Source: Betaproteobacteria bacterium | Lineage (GTDB): Bacteria > Pseudomonadota > Gammaproteobacteria > Burkholderiales > Rhodocyclaceae | Length of the DNA stretch: 52,240 nt | Direction of reading: 5' to 3' | Assembly: GCA_016208415.1 (NCBI GenBank) | Contig: JACQYB010000067.1 | Location: 1 to 52,240 of the forward strand | Shown: one piece after another, positions 14,704-23,950 of the stretch | Numbering within the stretch: position 1 is the stretch's first letter | How the letters are laid out: every line of letters begins with the position of its first letter | Program-made: the position numbers and the translations under genes | Notes under the pieces: model-generated | The model's input: the letters and a program-made list of their open reading frames with translations, nothing else | What the model was told of the DNA's origin: nothing | Database searches by the model: none

Positions 14704-14911
14704 GCCCGGATATTTCATGAATTGCCGTGATGATCGCGCCGGATTTTGATTTGCCAAGGAATTTTCTGAACGAGAGCCGTATCGGGCCATACGGTCGAGC
14801 GAAGAAAACGAAGTTTCAGTGGAGGCTAACCTTCAGGTTATGCCGCAACTAGAATTTCTTGGCGGATCAAAAGACAAGCGAGGGCACGGCGAATTCATGA
14901 AATATCCGGGC
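14704..14911. mobile_element. MITE-like element with long terminal inverted repeats
   Basis: Left end 14704-14729 (tip GCCCGGATATTTCATGAATT) and right end 14885-14911 are reverse complements apart from a single extra G. The symmetry extends inward: TTTTGATTTGCCAAGGAATT on the left matches the inverse of the right arm with two or three changes. Each imperfect arm is thus about 65 bp. The interior is AT-rich for this genome and encodes no transposase; it also holds a smaller CCGTAT/ATACGG dyad. This is the architecture of a non-autonomous, IS-derived element. The tips remind me of IS1380-type ends, but I cannot verify that. I see no obvious direct target duplication. It lies exactly between aroK and dapD, at the left margin of the inserted block. 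Confidence 0.75.
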
Positions 14912-15027
14912 CAGTTCATTCGTCGTCGCCGCCTCCCTCACCCGCCGCACGGCAAACGCGGGGACACGCGGTTGGCAACGGCGGCTGGTTCCGTAGATGC
15001 GTCAGCACTTCACAAGGGGGAACAAAC

Positions 15028-15846
15028 ATGTCGTCACTGCAAAGCACCATCGATGAGGCCTGGGAAAACCGCAGCGAATACAAGCCCGGGGGCGCGCCCG
15101 CCGCGATCGTCGAAGCCGTCGAACACATCCTGAACGATCTGGACGCGGGCAGGTTGCGCGTGGCGGAGAAGATCGACGGCCGGTGGGTCACCCATCAATG
15201 GGTGAAGAAGGCGGTGCTGCTGTCTTTCCGCCTCGAAGACAACCGCCTGATGGACAACGGACCGATGCGCTATTTCGACAAGGTGCCGACGAAATTCGCG
15301 CGCTACGACAACCACGACTTCGAGAAGGGGGGCTTCCGTGTCGTACCCCCGGCGGTGGCGCGCCGCGGCTGCTTCATCGCCAGGAACGTCGTGCTCATGC
15401 CGAGCTACGTGAACATCGGCGCCTACGTGGACGAAGGCACCATGGTCGACACCTGGGCCACCGTCGGCTCCGGCAGCCAGATCGGCAAGAACGTGCATCT
15501 TTCCGGCGGCGTGGGCATCGGCGGCGTGCTGGAGCCGATCCAGGACCTGCCGACCATCGTCGAGGACAACTGCTTCGTCGGCGCCCGCTCGGAGATCGTC
15601 GAGGGCGTCATCGTCGAGGAAAACTCGGTGATCTCCATGGGCGTGCACATCAGCCAGAGCACCAAGATCTACGACCGTGCCACGGGGGAGATCACGTATG
15701 GCCGGGTGCCCGCCGGCTCGGTGGTGGTCAACGGCAGCCTGCCCTCCGCCGACGGCAAGTACAGCCTGTACTGCGCGGTGATCGTAAAGAGAGTGGATGC
15801 CCGCACGCGTGCCAAGACCGCCATCAACGAACTGCTGCGTGACTGA
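15028..15846 (+). CDS. dapD: Tetrahydrodipicolinate N-succinyltransferase
   Basis: DapD transfers succinyl from succinyl-CoA to tetrahydrodipicolinate in lysine/diaminopimelate synthesis. The 272-residue protein starts [20 protein letters not shown], with a good aaggggg site upstream. It carries the family's [20 protein letters not shown] and a left-handed beta helix of hexapeptide repeats ([40 protein letters not shown]). The length is typical. It is divergent from aroK, downstream of the MITE-like element and upstream of the rTCA cluster leader. It consumes succinyl-CoA, an rTCA intermediate, but a regulatory link is only speculation. lysA at 46099 is a later step of the same pathway. Confidence 0.96.
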   Translation: MSSLQSTIDEAWENRSEYKPGGAPAAIVEAVEHILNDLDAGRLRVAEKIDGRWVTHQWVKKAVLLSFRLEDNRLMDNGPMRYFDKVPTKFARYDNHDFEKGGFRVVPPAVARRGCFIARNVVLMPSYVNIGAYVDEGTMVDTWATVGSGSQIGKNVHLSGGVGIGGVLEPIQDLPTIVEDNCFVGARSEIVEGVIVEENSVISMGVHISQSTKIYDRATGEITYGRVPAGSVVVNGSLPSADGKYSLYCAVIVKRVDARTRAKTAINELLRD

Positions 15847-16112
15847 GTGACCCCGCCGGGTGCGCCGCGGCCGAACGTGGCGCAGCGGTATCTGCGGCTG
15901 CCCAGGGGCGCCGGTACCGCACCGATCGGGTCGGCGGAGGCCCAGCGGGGAGAATGCGCCCGGACGCGTGCCGGCGTCGCGCTGCAATGCAGCGATTCCG
16001 GTTCCTTCGCCGCAGGCCGCTCCAGACCGGGCCGGGTGTTTCGGCGGCAGCCGACTGCTGACCAGTCAATGCTGCACTGCATTCCGCGAATGCTTCCCAT
16101 TGCCTGTCTAAC

Positions 16113-16129
16113 CTTATGATTATCATAAG
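16113..16129. promoter_or_regulatory. Perfect palindrome resembling a Fur-type box
   Basis: CTTATGAT-T-ATCATAAG is an 8+1+8 perfect palindrome in an otherwise GC-rich region. The inner ATGATTATCAT differs from the core of the 19-bp Fur consensus only at the central base; by hand alignment about 12 of 19 consensus positions agree. It is the best operator candidate for the downstream cluster, most of whose genes encode iron-sulfur proteins. Another dyad-binding regulator is equally possible. Confidence 0.45.
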
Positions 16130-16214
16130 AAAAAGTGAATGGTGTTTGGTTCGGAACACCTTTAGCTTGCGCACCCACAATAAGGATGTAGAGAACAGCA
16201 ACCCGATACTGTGT

Positions 16215-16248
16215 GGTTTGCCCGGCTGGCACGCCGTCCCGGCAAACC
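16215..16248. other. Stem-loop in the cluster leader
   Basis: GGTTTGCC at 16215-16222 pairs perfectly with GGCAAACC at 16241-16248, and inner C/G pairs can extend the stem. No T-run follows, so it is not a simple terminator. With the adjacent GGTGTT/AACACC hairpin at 16141-16160 it forms a series of structures in the presumed 5' leader. It could be an RNA element or a regulator dyad. Confidence 0.45.
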
Positions 16249-16459
16249 TTCACGTTGAGCGGGTCACCCCCTGACGGACGCTTGCGCCGTTCCCGGAAAT
16301 CGGGGCGCCAGGTGAATGAGAGTGGAAAAGCGGTGGTTTGGCCGCGGTGAGCCCGTTCGTCTTCAACTACGCGCACCGATTCGGGATCGATGCACGTATC
16401 CGGCTCACCAGTTCGGCTGACCCGCCATGCGGGAAGATTTCTCACGGTCTTTGCCGACG

Positions 16460-17344
16460 ATGAAGTTGAGCTATTACCCTGGCTGTACCATGAAGAACCA
16501 CGCCGCGAACTTCGAGGAGTCGATGCTCTTCTCGATGCGCCACCTCGGCGTGGACGTGGAGGAACTGCACCGCTGGAATTGCTGCGGCACCGTGCTGTCG
16601 CTGTCGCAGGACGACGTGATGCGCCGGCTCGCGCCGATACGCAACCTGATCCGCGTCAAGGAAGCCAACGCCTCGCGCGTCATGACGGCGTGCTCGATGT
16701 GCTACAACACGCTCAAGCGCGCCAACGACAGCGTCAAGGCCGATCCGGCATTGCTGGAACGCATGAACGCGTTCATGTACCTCGAGGACGTTTCCTACGA
16801 CGGCAAGGTGGACGTCCTTCACGTGCTGGAGGTGCTGCGCGAACTCAAGTCCGGCCTGCAGGGCAGCGTGTCTTCCAGTGTCGTCAAGCCACTCAAGGGC
16901 CTGCGCGTCGCCTCCTACTACGGCTGCCTTCTGGTGCGCCCGCGCTCCATCGCCTTCGACAACGTCGAGGATCCGGTACTGCTCGACGAACTGGTCACGG
17001 CCCTGGGCGGCGAGGCGGTGGATTTTTCCCACAAGACCGAATGCTGCGGCGCCTACCAGACGGTGGACAAGCCGGAGATCGTCGCCGACCGCACGCGGCA
17101 GATCCTGACAGCGGCACGCGACCAGGGCGCGGACATGGTCGCCGTGAGCTGCCCCCTGTGCGCCTACAACCTGGACCACCGCCAGCAGGTCGCACATCGG
17201 CTCTACCCTGATTTCCAGGGCCTGCCGGTCGTCTATTTCACCCAGCTCATGGCCCTCGCCTTCGGCGGTCCCGAAGAGGTGCTGAAGCTGGACCTCCACC
17301 ACAATTCTCCGCGGCCGGTACTGGCGGAGAAGGGCCTGCTCTAG
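16460..17344 (+). CDS. hdrB: HdrB-like heterodisulfide reductase subunit (two CCG domains)
   Basis: This 294-residue protein begins MKLSYYPGCTMKNHAANFEE, the typical HdrB start. An in-frame ATG at 16427 would add 11 residues, and neither start has a clear ribosome site. Both cysteine-rich CCG motifs are complete: Cys9, Cys41-Cys42, Cys78, Cys81; and Cys156, Cys195-Cys196, Cys231, Cys234. In HdrB these bind a pair of non-cubane [4Fe-4S] clusters that reduce disulfides. The same domain occurs in SdhE/MfrE subunits and in thiol:fumarate reductase TfrB. There is no methanogen pathway here. Given hdrC and frdBA at the far end of the cluster, I infer that it carries electrons from HdrA towards fumarate reductase. 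A type E membrane anchor role is the main alternative. Confidence 0.85.
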   Translation: MKLSYYPGCTMKNHAANFEESMLFSMRHLGVDVEELHRWNCCGTVLSLSQDDVMRRLAPIRNLIRVKEANASRVMTACSMCYNTLKRANDSVKADPALLERMNAFMYLEDVSYDGKVDVLHVLEVLRELKSGLQGSVSSSVVKPLKGLRVASYYGCLLVRPRSIAFDNVEDPVLLDELVTALGGEAVDFSHKTECCGAYQTVDKPEIVADRTRQILTAARDQGADMVAVSCPLCAYNLDHRQQVAHRLYPDFQGLPVVYFTQLMALAFGGPEEVLKLDLHHNSPRPVLAEKGLL

Positions 17345-17410
17345 GGATATGGACAACCCCCACGCTCACCAGGTTCGCGAAGGGCGCGCCTTGTACAGCT
17401 CGCCCGTTTC

Positions 17411-17444
17411 GGCGGCGCAAAGCAGTGCTTTGCGAGACGCCGCC
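17411..17444. other. Hairpin between hdrB and the ferredoxin gene
   Basis: The 159-bp gap contains GGCGGCG-CAAAGC-AGT-GCTTTG-CGAGA-CGCCGCC, a two-part perfect stem with one 5-nt bulge. A C/G-rich run follows (17449-17492). It lacks a T-run. It could be an mRNA processing or stability element separating hdrB from korDABC expression, or an intergenic repeat; other copies cannot be sought here. Confidence 0.5.
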
Positions 17445-17503
17445 TCAACCCCCACCGCGGGGGCGGCTGCCTCCCTTGGGGCGGCCCGGCGGGAGTCATA
17501 ACC

Positions 17504-17753
17504 ATGTTCTTCGGCAAGCTCAAGAAGGCTCACGGCAAGGTCATCATCAACCCGAACTGGTGCAAGGGCTGCGGCTATTGCGTCAAGTACTGCCCGACGG
17601 ATGTGCTGGAAATGTCCAAGGGCTACAACGCCAAGGGCTATCACCCACCCCAGGTGAAGGCGGCGGCGGATTGCCGGGACTGCAAGTTCTGCGAGCTCAT
17701 CTGCCCGGAATTTGCAATCTACGTGACGAGTGACAAAGAGGAGGAACAGGCCA

Positions 17754-17767
<14 letters not shown>
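17504..17767 (+). CDS. korD: 2-oxoglutarate:ferredoxin oxidoreductase delta subunit / 2[4Fe-4S] ferredoxin
   Basis: This is an 87-residue ferredoxin-like protein. Two clusters are complete: Cys20, 23, 26, 30 (WCKGCGYCVKYCP) and Cys57, 60, 63, 67 (CRDCKFCELICPE). The 'NPNWCKGCGyCV.yCPt.VLe' pattern is that of the delta subunit in four-subunit 2-oxoacid:ferredoxin oxidoreductases. It sits directly before the alpha subunit and overlaps it by 14 nt, giving the order delta-alpha-beta-gamma. It should pass low-potential electrons between a ferredoxin pool (or HdrA) and the KorB active site. The acidic tail (SDKEEEQASASA) contains the next gene's ribosome site. Confidence 0.88.
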
Positions 17768-18925
<1,158 letters not shown>

Positions 18926-18929
<4 letters not shown>

Positions 18930-19924
18930 GCAGCTGCGCCCCCAACGACGCCCAGTTCCGTATCCAGAACCCCATGGCCGAGTTTCTGCGCATGGAGCGC
19001 ATGCCCCACATCTGGTGCCCCGGTTGCGGCATCGGCTCGGTAGTCACCTCGATGGCGGAGGCCATCAAGAACGGCGGCCACGACATGGACAAGATCGCCG
19101 TGGTCTCGGGCATCGGCTGCACCGGCCGGGTGGCCGGCTACGTCAAGTTCGACTCCTTCCATACCACCCACGGCCGCGCCATCCCCTTCGCCACGGGCTT
19201 GAAGCTGGCCAATCCGGAACTGAAGGTGATCGTCTTCAGCGGCGACGGCGACCTGTTCTCCATCGGCGGCAACCACTTCATCCACGCCGCCCGCCGCAAC
19301 ATGGACCTGCTCGTCATCTGCGTGAACAACTTCACCTACGGCATGACCGGCGGCCAGATGACGCCCACCACGCCGACCACGGCCAACGCCTCGACCACGC
19401 CCTACGGCAACTACGAATACCCGTTCAGCCTGCCGTTCCTGGCCGACGCCGCCGGTGCCACCTACGTGGCGCGCTGGACCTCGCTCAACGCCCGCAACAT
19501 CACCGACTCCATCAGCGAGGCGCTCAACCGCAAGGGCTTCTCCTTCATCGAGGTGATCACCCCCTGCACTACGCTCTACCAGCGCCGCAACCGGCTCGGC
19601 GATGGCATTGACGCCATGCAGTACTACCACGACGACGCCGACATCCAGCACGGTGCCGACACCCGCACCGTGGATATCGGCTTCCAGGGGAAGCTCAAGA
19701 CAGGCAAGTTCGTCGATCGCCAGAAACCGACCTACCTCGATGCGGTGAACACCCACTACGCCAACGTCATTGGCGACGACTACCAGCTCTACGGCAAGAC
19801 GCCGCCGGAAAAGCAGGCGGAAGAAGAGGCGAAGCGCGCCGCCGCTGCGGCGGCAGAGCAAGCCGATGGCCTTGAGGCCGAGTACATCGATGAACCCGCC
19901 GAGTGCGGGGGGGATGACGCGTAA
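18926..19924 (+). CDS. korB: 2-oxoglutarate:ferredoxin oxidoreductase beta subunit (TPP-binding)
   Basis: This 332-residue beta subunit holds thiamine diphosphate. CPGCG at residues 31-35 and SGIGCTGR contribute cluster/TPP ligation; GDGDLFSIGGNHFIHAARRN begins at residue 106, with ICVNN after it, forming the TPP-Mg motif. FTYGMTGGQMTPTTPT is typical of the 2-oxoacid:ferredoxin beta family. The C-terminus from about residue 265 carries an alanine/glutamate-rich tail (EEEAKRAAAAAAEQ) beyond the usual core, of unknown purpose. It starts within the korA stop (ATGA) and shares one base with the korC start, so translation of the operon is tightly coupled. Confidence 0.94.
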
Positions 19925-20502
19925 TGTGGGAGATCAAGTTTTCCGGATTCGGCGGCCAGGGCATCGTGCGTTGCGCCCTGATCACCGGCAAGGCGATTTC
20001 GCTCTATGACGGCAAGTTCGCCACCATGACCCAGAGCTTCGGCCCCGAGGCCCGCGGCGGCGCCTGCCAGTCGCAGCTCATCATCTCCGAGACGCGCATC
20101 GCCTACCCCTACTGCACCGTGCCCGGCGTGCTGGTGGCCCTGTCCCAGGAAGCCTACGACAAGTACGAGCCCGGCCTGGGCGACGGCGGCATCCTCATCT
20201 ACGAGGAAGACCTGGTCAAGCCCTCGGGCGACCCACAGCGCGTGCGGCGATATGCCCTCCCTGCCACCCGCTTCGCCGAGGAACTGGGCAACCGGCTGTT
20301 TGCCAACCTCGTCACCCTCGGCTGCTTTTCGGCCATCACCGGGGCGGTGACGGCCGAAGCGATGAAGAAGGCGCTGCCCGGCCTGGTGCCCGACCGCTTC
20401 CTGAAGAAGAACATCCAGGCCTTCGACAAGGGCTACGAGCACGGGCTCGCACTGCGCGACGCCGTGCCCGCCGAGCCCGCCACCGCGGGAGCCGCCCAGT
20501 GA
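19924..20502 (+). CDS. korC: 2-oxoglutarate:ferredoxin oxidoreductase gamma subunit
   Basis: This 192-residue gamma subunit starts MWEIKFSGFGGQGIVRCALI, the glycine-rich signature of the family. FGPEARGGACQSQLIIS follows, then a helical C-terminal half (FFANL-like NRLFANLVTLGCFSAITGAV). It completes a four-subunit enzyme with korD, korA and korB. The stop overlaps the GTG start of hdrA (GTGA). Kor and HdrA genes are thus translationally coupled, which is unusual and supports shared ferredoxin traffic between them. Confidence 0.92.
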   Translation: MWEIKFSGFGGQGIVRCALITGKAISLYDGKFATMTQSFGPEARGGACQSQLIISETRIAYPYCTVPGVLVALSQEAYDKYEPGLGDGGILIYEEDLVKPSGDPQRVRRYALPATRFAEELGNRLFANLVTLGCFSAITGAVTAEAMKKALPGLVPDRFLKKNIQAFDKGYEHGLALRDAVPAEPATAGAAQ

Positions 20503-22448
20503 CACGCCGCACCGGGGTCTTCGTCTGCCACTGCGGCACCAACATCGCCGCCACGGTGGATGTGAAAAAGGTGGCCGCGGAACTGGGCCAGGACGAGGGC
20601 GTGGTCTTCTCCAACGACTACGTCTACATGTGCTCCGATCCGGGCCAGCAGTCGGTCATTAACGCGATCAAGGATCACGACCTGGACAGCGTGGTCATTT
20701 CCTGCTGCTCGCCGACGCTGCACGAGAAGACCTTCCGCGACACCTCCGCCGCGGGCGGCATGAACCCCTTCCAGTGCGAGATCGCCAACATCCGCGAGCA
20801 GTGCGCCTGGGTGCACAAGGACAAGGCCAAGGCCACGCCGAAGGCGATCAAGATCACCCGTGCCGCCGTCAAGCGCGTGCGGCGCAACGAGTCGCTCACC
20901 CCCATCGGCGTGCCGGTGACGCGCAAGGTGATGGTCATCGGCGGCGGCATCGCCGGCATCCAGAGCGCGCTGGATCTGGCCAACGCCGGCTTCGAGGTGG
21001 TGCTGGTGGAGAAGCAGGCCACCATCGGCGGCCACATGATCCAGCTCTCGGAGACCTTCCCGACCCTGGACTGCTCCCAGTGCATTCTGTCGCCGAAGAT
21101 GGTGGAGGTGTCCAAGAACCCGCGCATCACGCTGATGACGTCCAGCGAGGTCAAGTCGGTCTCCGGCTTCGTCGGCAACTTCAAGGTCAAGGTGCATTCG
21201 AAGGCGCCCTTCGTCGATCCGGAGAAGTGCAAGCTGTGCGACGACTGCACTCCCGTGTGCCCGGTGGTGGTGCCCAACGAGTACGACCTGAATCTCACCG
21301 GCCGGCGCGCCATCTTCATCCCCTACGCCCAGGCCATCCCGGCCAGCTACACCCTGGACGAAGAGGCCTGCCTCGGGCTCAACCCGGTGGTCTGCGGCAA
21401 GTGCAAGGAGGTGTGCGAGGCGGGGGCCATCGACTACGACGTCAAGCCCAAGGTCACCGAGTACGAGATCGGCGCCATCGTCGCCGCCACCGGCTTCGAC
21501 CTCTACGACAAGGGCTACCTGGCCGAATATGGCCGTGGCAAGTACCCCGACGTGCTCGACGGGCTGCAGTTCGAGCGCCTGTGCTCGGCCTCGGGTCCTA
21601 CTGGCGGCCAGGTGCTGCGCCCCTCGGATCAGAAGGAACCGAAGAACGTCGTCTTCATCCAGTGCTCCGGGTCGCGCGACCCCGAGAACCACTGCGCCTA
21701 CTGTTCCAAGATCTGCTGCATGTACACGGCCAAGCACGCCACCCTGTACCAGCACAAGGTGCACGACGGCCAGGCCTACGTCTTCTATATCGACATCCGT
21801 TCCGGCGGCAAAGGCTACGAGGAGTTCGTGCAGCGTTCCATGGAACGCGACGAGGTCATCTACCTGCGCGGGCGGGTGTCCAAGGTGTACCCGTCGAAGG
21901 GCAAGCTCAAGGTGATGGGCGTGGACACCCTGTCGGGCAAGAACGTCGAAATCGACGCCGACATGGTGGTGCTGGCCCAGGCCATGGTGCCCTCGAAAGG
22001 CACGGCCGAGGCGGCCAAGACCCTGAAGATCGGGCGCGACAAGGACGGCTTCCTGGCCGAGGCGCACCCCAAGCTGCGGCCGGTGGAGTCGGTCACCGGC
22101 GGCATCTTCCTCGCCGGCGCCGCCCAGGGGCCGAAGGACATTCCGGAGACCGTGTGCCAGGCCAGCGCGGCGGTGTCCAAGGTGATCCAGCTCCTGTCCA
22201 AGCCCGAGCTGGAGCACAGCCCCACCGTAGCCAAGGTGCGCGATTCCCACTGCACCGGCTGCGAGATGTGCGTGGATGCCTGCCCCTTCGAGGCCATCAC
22301 CCTGGTCAATGGCAAGGCCCACGTGAACGAAGTGCTGTGCGAGGGCTGCGGCACCTGCGCGGGCACCTGCGTACGCGCGGCCATCGACGTCAAGAACGTC
22401 ACGCAATTGCAGATCCACGAAATGATCAGCGCCTGCATGGGAGGATGA
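20499..22448 (+). CDS. hdrA: HdrA-like electron-bifurcating flavoprotein
   Basis: HdrA is the flavin-based electron-bifurcating subunit of heterodisulfide reductase complexes. The 649-residue protein (GTG start) has the full domain set: an N-terminal cysteine domain (VFVCHCGTNIAATVDVKKVA, ISCCSPTLHEKTFRD), an FAD/thioredoxin-reductase-like domain (VMVIGGGIAGIQSALDLANA from residue 144), an inserted ferredoxin domain (Cys244, 247, 250, 254, 299, 302, 306), the flavin-region motif CSGSRDPENHCAYCSKICC, and a C-terminal 2[4Fe-4S] domain (Cys585 onwards, CTGCEMCVDACP and CEGCGTCAGTC). It is followed by an mvhD/FlpD gene as in known Hdr complexes. No hydrogenase or formate dehydrogenase is nearby, so electrons probably enter from NADH through the next four genes. 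The sHdr sulfur-oxidation type is unlikely, since its hdrC1B1A-hdrC2B2-lbpA set is absent. Confidence 0.92.
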   Translation: MTRRTGVFVCHCGTNIAATVDVKKVAAELGQDEGVVFSNDYVYMCSDPGQQSVINAIKDHDLDSVVISCCSPTLHEKTFRDTSAAGGMNPFQCEIANIREQCAWVHKDKAKATPKAIKITRAAVKRVRRNESLTPIGVPVTRKVMVIGGGIAGIQSALDLANAGFEVVLVEKQATIGGHMIQLSETFPTLDCSQCILSPKMVEVSKNPRITLMTSSEVKSVSGFVGNFKVKVHSKAPFVDPEKCKLCDDCTPVCPVVVPNEYDLNLTGRRAIFIPYAQAIPASYTLDEEACLGLNPVVCGKCKEVCEAGAIDYDVKPKVTEYEIGAIVAATGFDLYDKGYLAEYGRGKYPDVLDGLQFERLCSASGPTGGQVLRPSDQKEPKNVVFIQCSGSRDPENHCAYCSKICCMYTAKHATLYQHKVHDGQAYVFYIDIRSGGKGYEEFVQRSMERDEVIYLRGRVSKVYPSKGKLKVMGVDTLSGKNVEIDADMVVLAQAMVPSKGTAEAAKTLKIGRDKDGFLAEAHPKLRPVESVTGGIFLAGAAQGPKDIPETVCQASAAVSKVIQLLSKPELEHSPTVAKVRDSHCTGCEMCVDACPFEAITLVNGKAHVNEVLCEGCGTCAGTCVRAAIDVKNVTQLQIHEMISACMGG

Positions 22449-22912
22449 GCAAGGTGGCCGAGGCGGTAGAAGTAAGGAAGGTGGCGCAGGAGTCGGGCGA
22501 GTTCGAGCCGAAGATCGTCGCCTTCCTGTGCAAGTGGTGCTCGTCGGCGGGCAGCGATCTGGCAGGGGTGTCGCGCCTGCAGTATCCGTCCAATGCGGTG
22601 CCGATCACGGTGCCGTGTTCCGGGTCCGTGTCCCCCATCTACATCCTGTCGGCCTTCAACAAGGGCGCGGACGGGGTGCTGGTGTCTGGCTGCCATCCGG
22701 GCGACTGCCATTATCTGAAGGGCAATTTCTTCGCCCGCCGGCGCATCTATCTGGTGCAGAAGCTGCTCCAGTTCATCGGCGTGGAACCCAATCGCTTCCG
22801 CATGTCCTGGGTGTCCGCCGCCGAGGGCACGAAGTACGCCCAGGTGATCGCCGATTTCGTCAAGGACCTCAAGCCGCTGGGTCCGCACGGCAAGCTGGGG
22901 GCGAAACGCTGA
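22445..22912 (+). CDS. MvhD/FlpD/FloxD-like [2Fe-2S] electron-transfer subunit
   Basis: This 155-residue protein belongs to the methyl-viologen-reducing hydrogenase delta subunit family, which joins HdrA to its electron-donating module. Visible features are PKIVAFLCKWCSSAGSDLAG, PITVPCSGSVSPIYIL and DGVLVSGCHPGDCHYLKGN, whose cysteines ligate the [2Fe-2S] centre. The start is the ATG inside the hdrA stop (ATGA), and the stop overlaps the next ATG (TGATG). In methanogens the partner is MvhAG hydrogenase; in the flox-hdr clusters of anaerobic bacteria it is an NADH-oxidising module. The following genes match the latter. Confidence 0.88.
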   Translation: MSKVAEAVEVRKVAQESGEFEPKIVAFLCKWCSSAGSDLAGVSRLQYPSNAVPITVPCSGSVSPIYILSAFNKGADGVLVSGCHPGDCHYLKGNFFARRRIYLVQKLLQFIGVEPNRFRMSWVSAAEGTKYAQVIADFVKDLKPLGPHGKLGAKR

Positions 22913-23946
22913 TGGTTGCGATCGAAGACATCCGCGCACGCGCCAGGACGCTGCTGGAAAGCGGCGAAGTCCGCGCCGTGCTGGGCTATCAGCGGGGCTC
23001 CGCCGGCACCCTGGCAGAGCCCGCATTCCTGACCGAGCCGCAGCAGGCGGCCTCCCTGGTGTGGGACCCGACCTGCATCCACAATCTGGCGCTTTATCTT
23101 GTGAACGAGAAGAAGCGCCAGCGCACGCAGCGATCGAACGACAAGCGGCCGCTGGCCGTGGTGGCCAAGGGCTGCGACAGCCGTGCCCTGGTTGTGCTGC
23201 TGCAGGAAAACCACATCGACCGCAGCGAGGTCGTCATCCTCGGCGTCTCCTGCGAGGGCGGGGGCGTGATCGACCCGCGCAAGCTCACGCGGGCGCTCGC
23301 TGGCCGGGCGGCCACCACCGTGGCCATGGACGGCGCCGATGCCATCAGGGTCGGCACCGCGAGTGGCGAAACGACGCTGCCGGCAAGCGAGTTGCTGGCC
23401 GACCGCTGCCTCGAATGCGCCAGGGCGTACCCCGAACTCTACGACACCCTCTACGGCGACAAGGCCGAAGGGCGCTCCTACAGCCCGCGCTTCGCCGCGC
23501 TGAACACCGTCGCGGAGAAACCCCTCGATGAGCGCCGGGCGTACTGGAACGCCCACTTCGAGCGCTGCATCCGCTGCTACGCCTGCCGTGCCGTGTGCCC
23601 CATGTGCTATTGCGACGAGTGCGTGGTGGACAGCACCGAGTTCGTCGTCACGCCCAACACCAGCGCCGACGAGAAGGCCAACCGCATCCGCTGGATCCAG
23701 CGTTCGCCCGACGCCTCGGAGAGCGCCATGTACCACCTGGTGCGGGCCATGCATCTGGCCGGGCGCTGCATCGACTGCGCCGAATGCGAGCGCGTCTGCC
23801 CGGTGAACATCCCCGTGCGCCTGCTCAACAACGTCCTCGAACGGGAGGCGCTGGAAGCCTTCGAGTACGTGCCGGGCACGGACCCCGGTCTGCCGTCGCT
23901 GATTTCCTCGTTCCGGGACGGCGATCCCAACGATTTCGTCAGGTAG
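22912..23946 (+). CDS. FloxC/FrhB-like iron-sulfur protein of the NADH module
   Basis: The ATG at 22912 overlaps the preceding stop and gives 344 residues; the frame is open further upstream but that would run through the mvhD-like gene. The N-terminal half (PLAVVAKGCDSRALVVLLQE, SEVVILGVSCEGGGVIDPRK) resembles the FrhB/FdhB-type F420-hydrogenase/formate dehydrogenase beta family. The C-terminal half has a cysteine-rich stretch CIRCYACRAVCPMCYCDEC and a second set CIDCAECERVCPVNIP, enough for several 4Fe-4S clusters. Position between mvhD-like and asrA/hydB-like genes matches the third component of flox-type NADH:HdrA modules. The A-D naming varies between authors, so I give no symbol. Confidence 0.75.
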   Translation: MVAIEDIRARARTLLESGEVRAVLGYQRGSAGTLAEPAFLTEPQQAASLVWDPTCIHNLALYLVNEKKRQRTQRSNDKRPLAVVAKGCDSRALVVLLQENHIDRSEVVILGVSCEGGGVIDPRKLTRALAGRAATTVAMDGADAIRVGTASGETTLPASELLADRCLECARAYPELYDTLYGDKAEGRSYSPRFAALNTVAEKPLDERRAYWNAHFERCIRCYACRAVCPMCYCDECVVDSTEFVVTPNTSADEKANRIRWIQRSPDASESAMYHLVRAMHLAGRCIDCAECERVCPVNIPVRLLNNVLEREALEAFEYVPGTDPGLPSLISSFRDGDPNDFVR

Positions 23947-23950
23947 CCCG

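Larger units (their letters stand above)
15847..16459. other. 613-bp non-coding leader upstream of the rTCA cluster
   Basis: I find no convincing gene here on either strand; the open frames are short GC-rich shadows. The first 230 bp are GC-rich. An AT-rich island around 16110-16200 follows, with a perfect palindrome (16113-16129). Then come a GGTGTT/AACACC hairpin (16141-16160), a strong GGTTTGCC/GGCAAACC stem-loop (16215-16248) and a CCCG/CGGG hairpin near 16290. No standard sigma-70 box pair stands out. The layout suggests a promoter with an operator in the AT island and a structured 5' untranslated region before hdrB; this is inference. Confidence 0.5.

Noticed and set aside
16160-16440. 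Insertion-sequence remnant in the leader before hdrB
   Set aside because: There are inverted repeats, but no transposase fragment that I can recognise on either strand and no paired terminal repeats.
16460-17344. HdrB-like protein as SdhE/MfrE of a type E membrane fumarate reductase
   Set aside because: Not excluded, but FrdA has no Tat/Sec signal, FrdB has two 4Fe-4S motifs, and HdrA plus HdrC are present, so a soluble Hdr complex is favoured.
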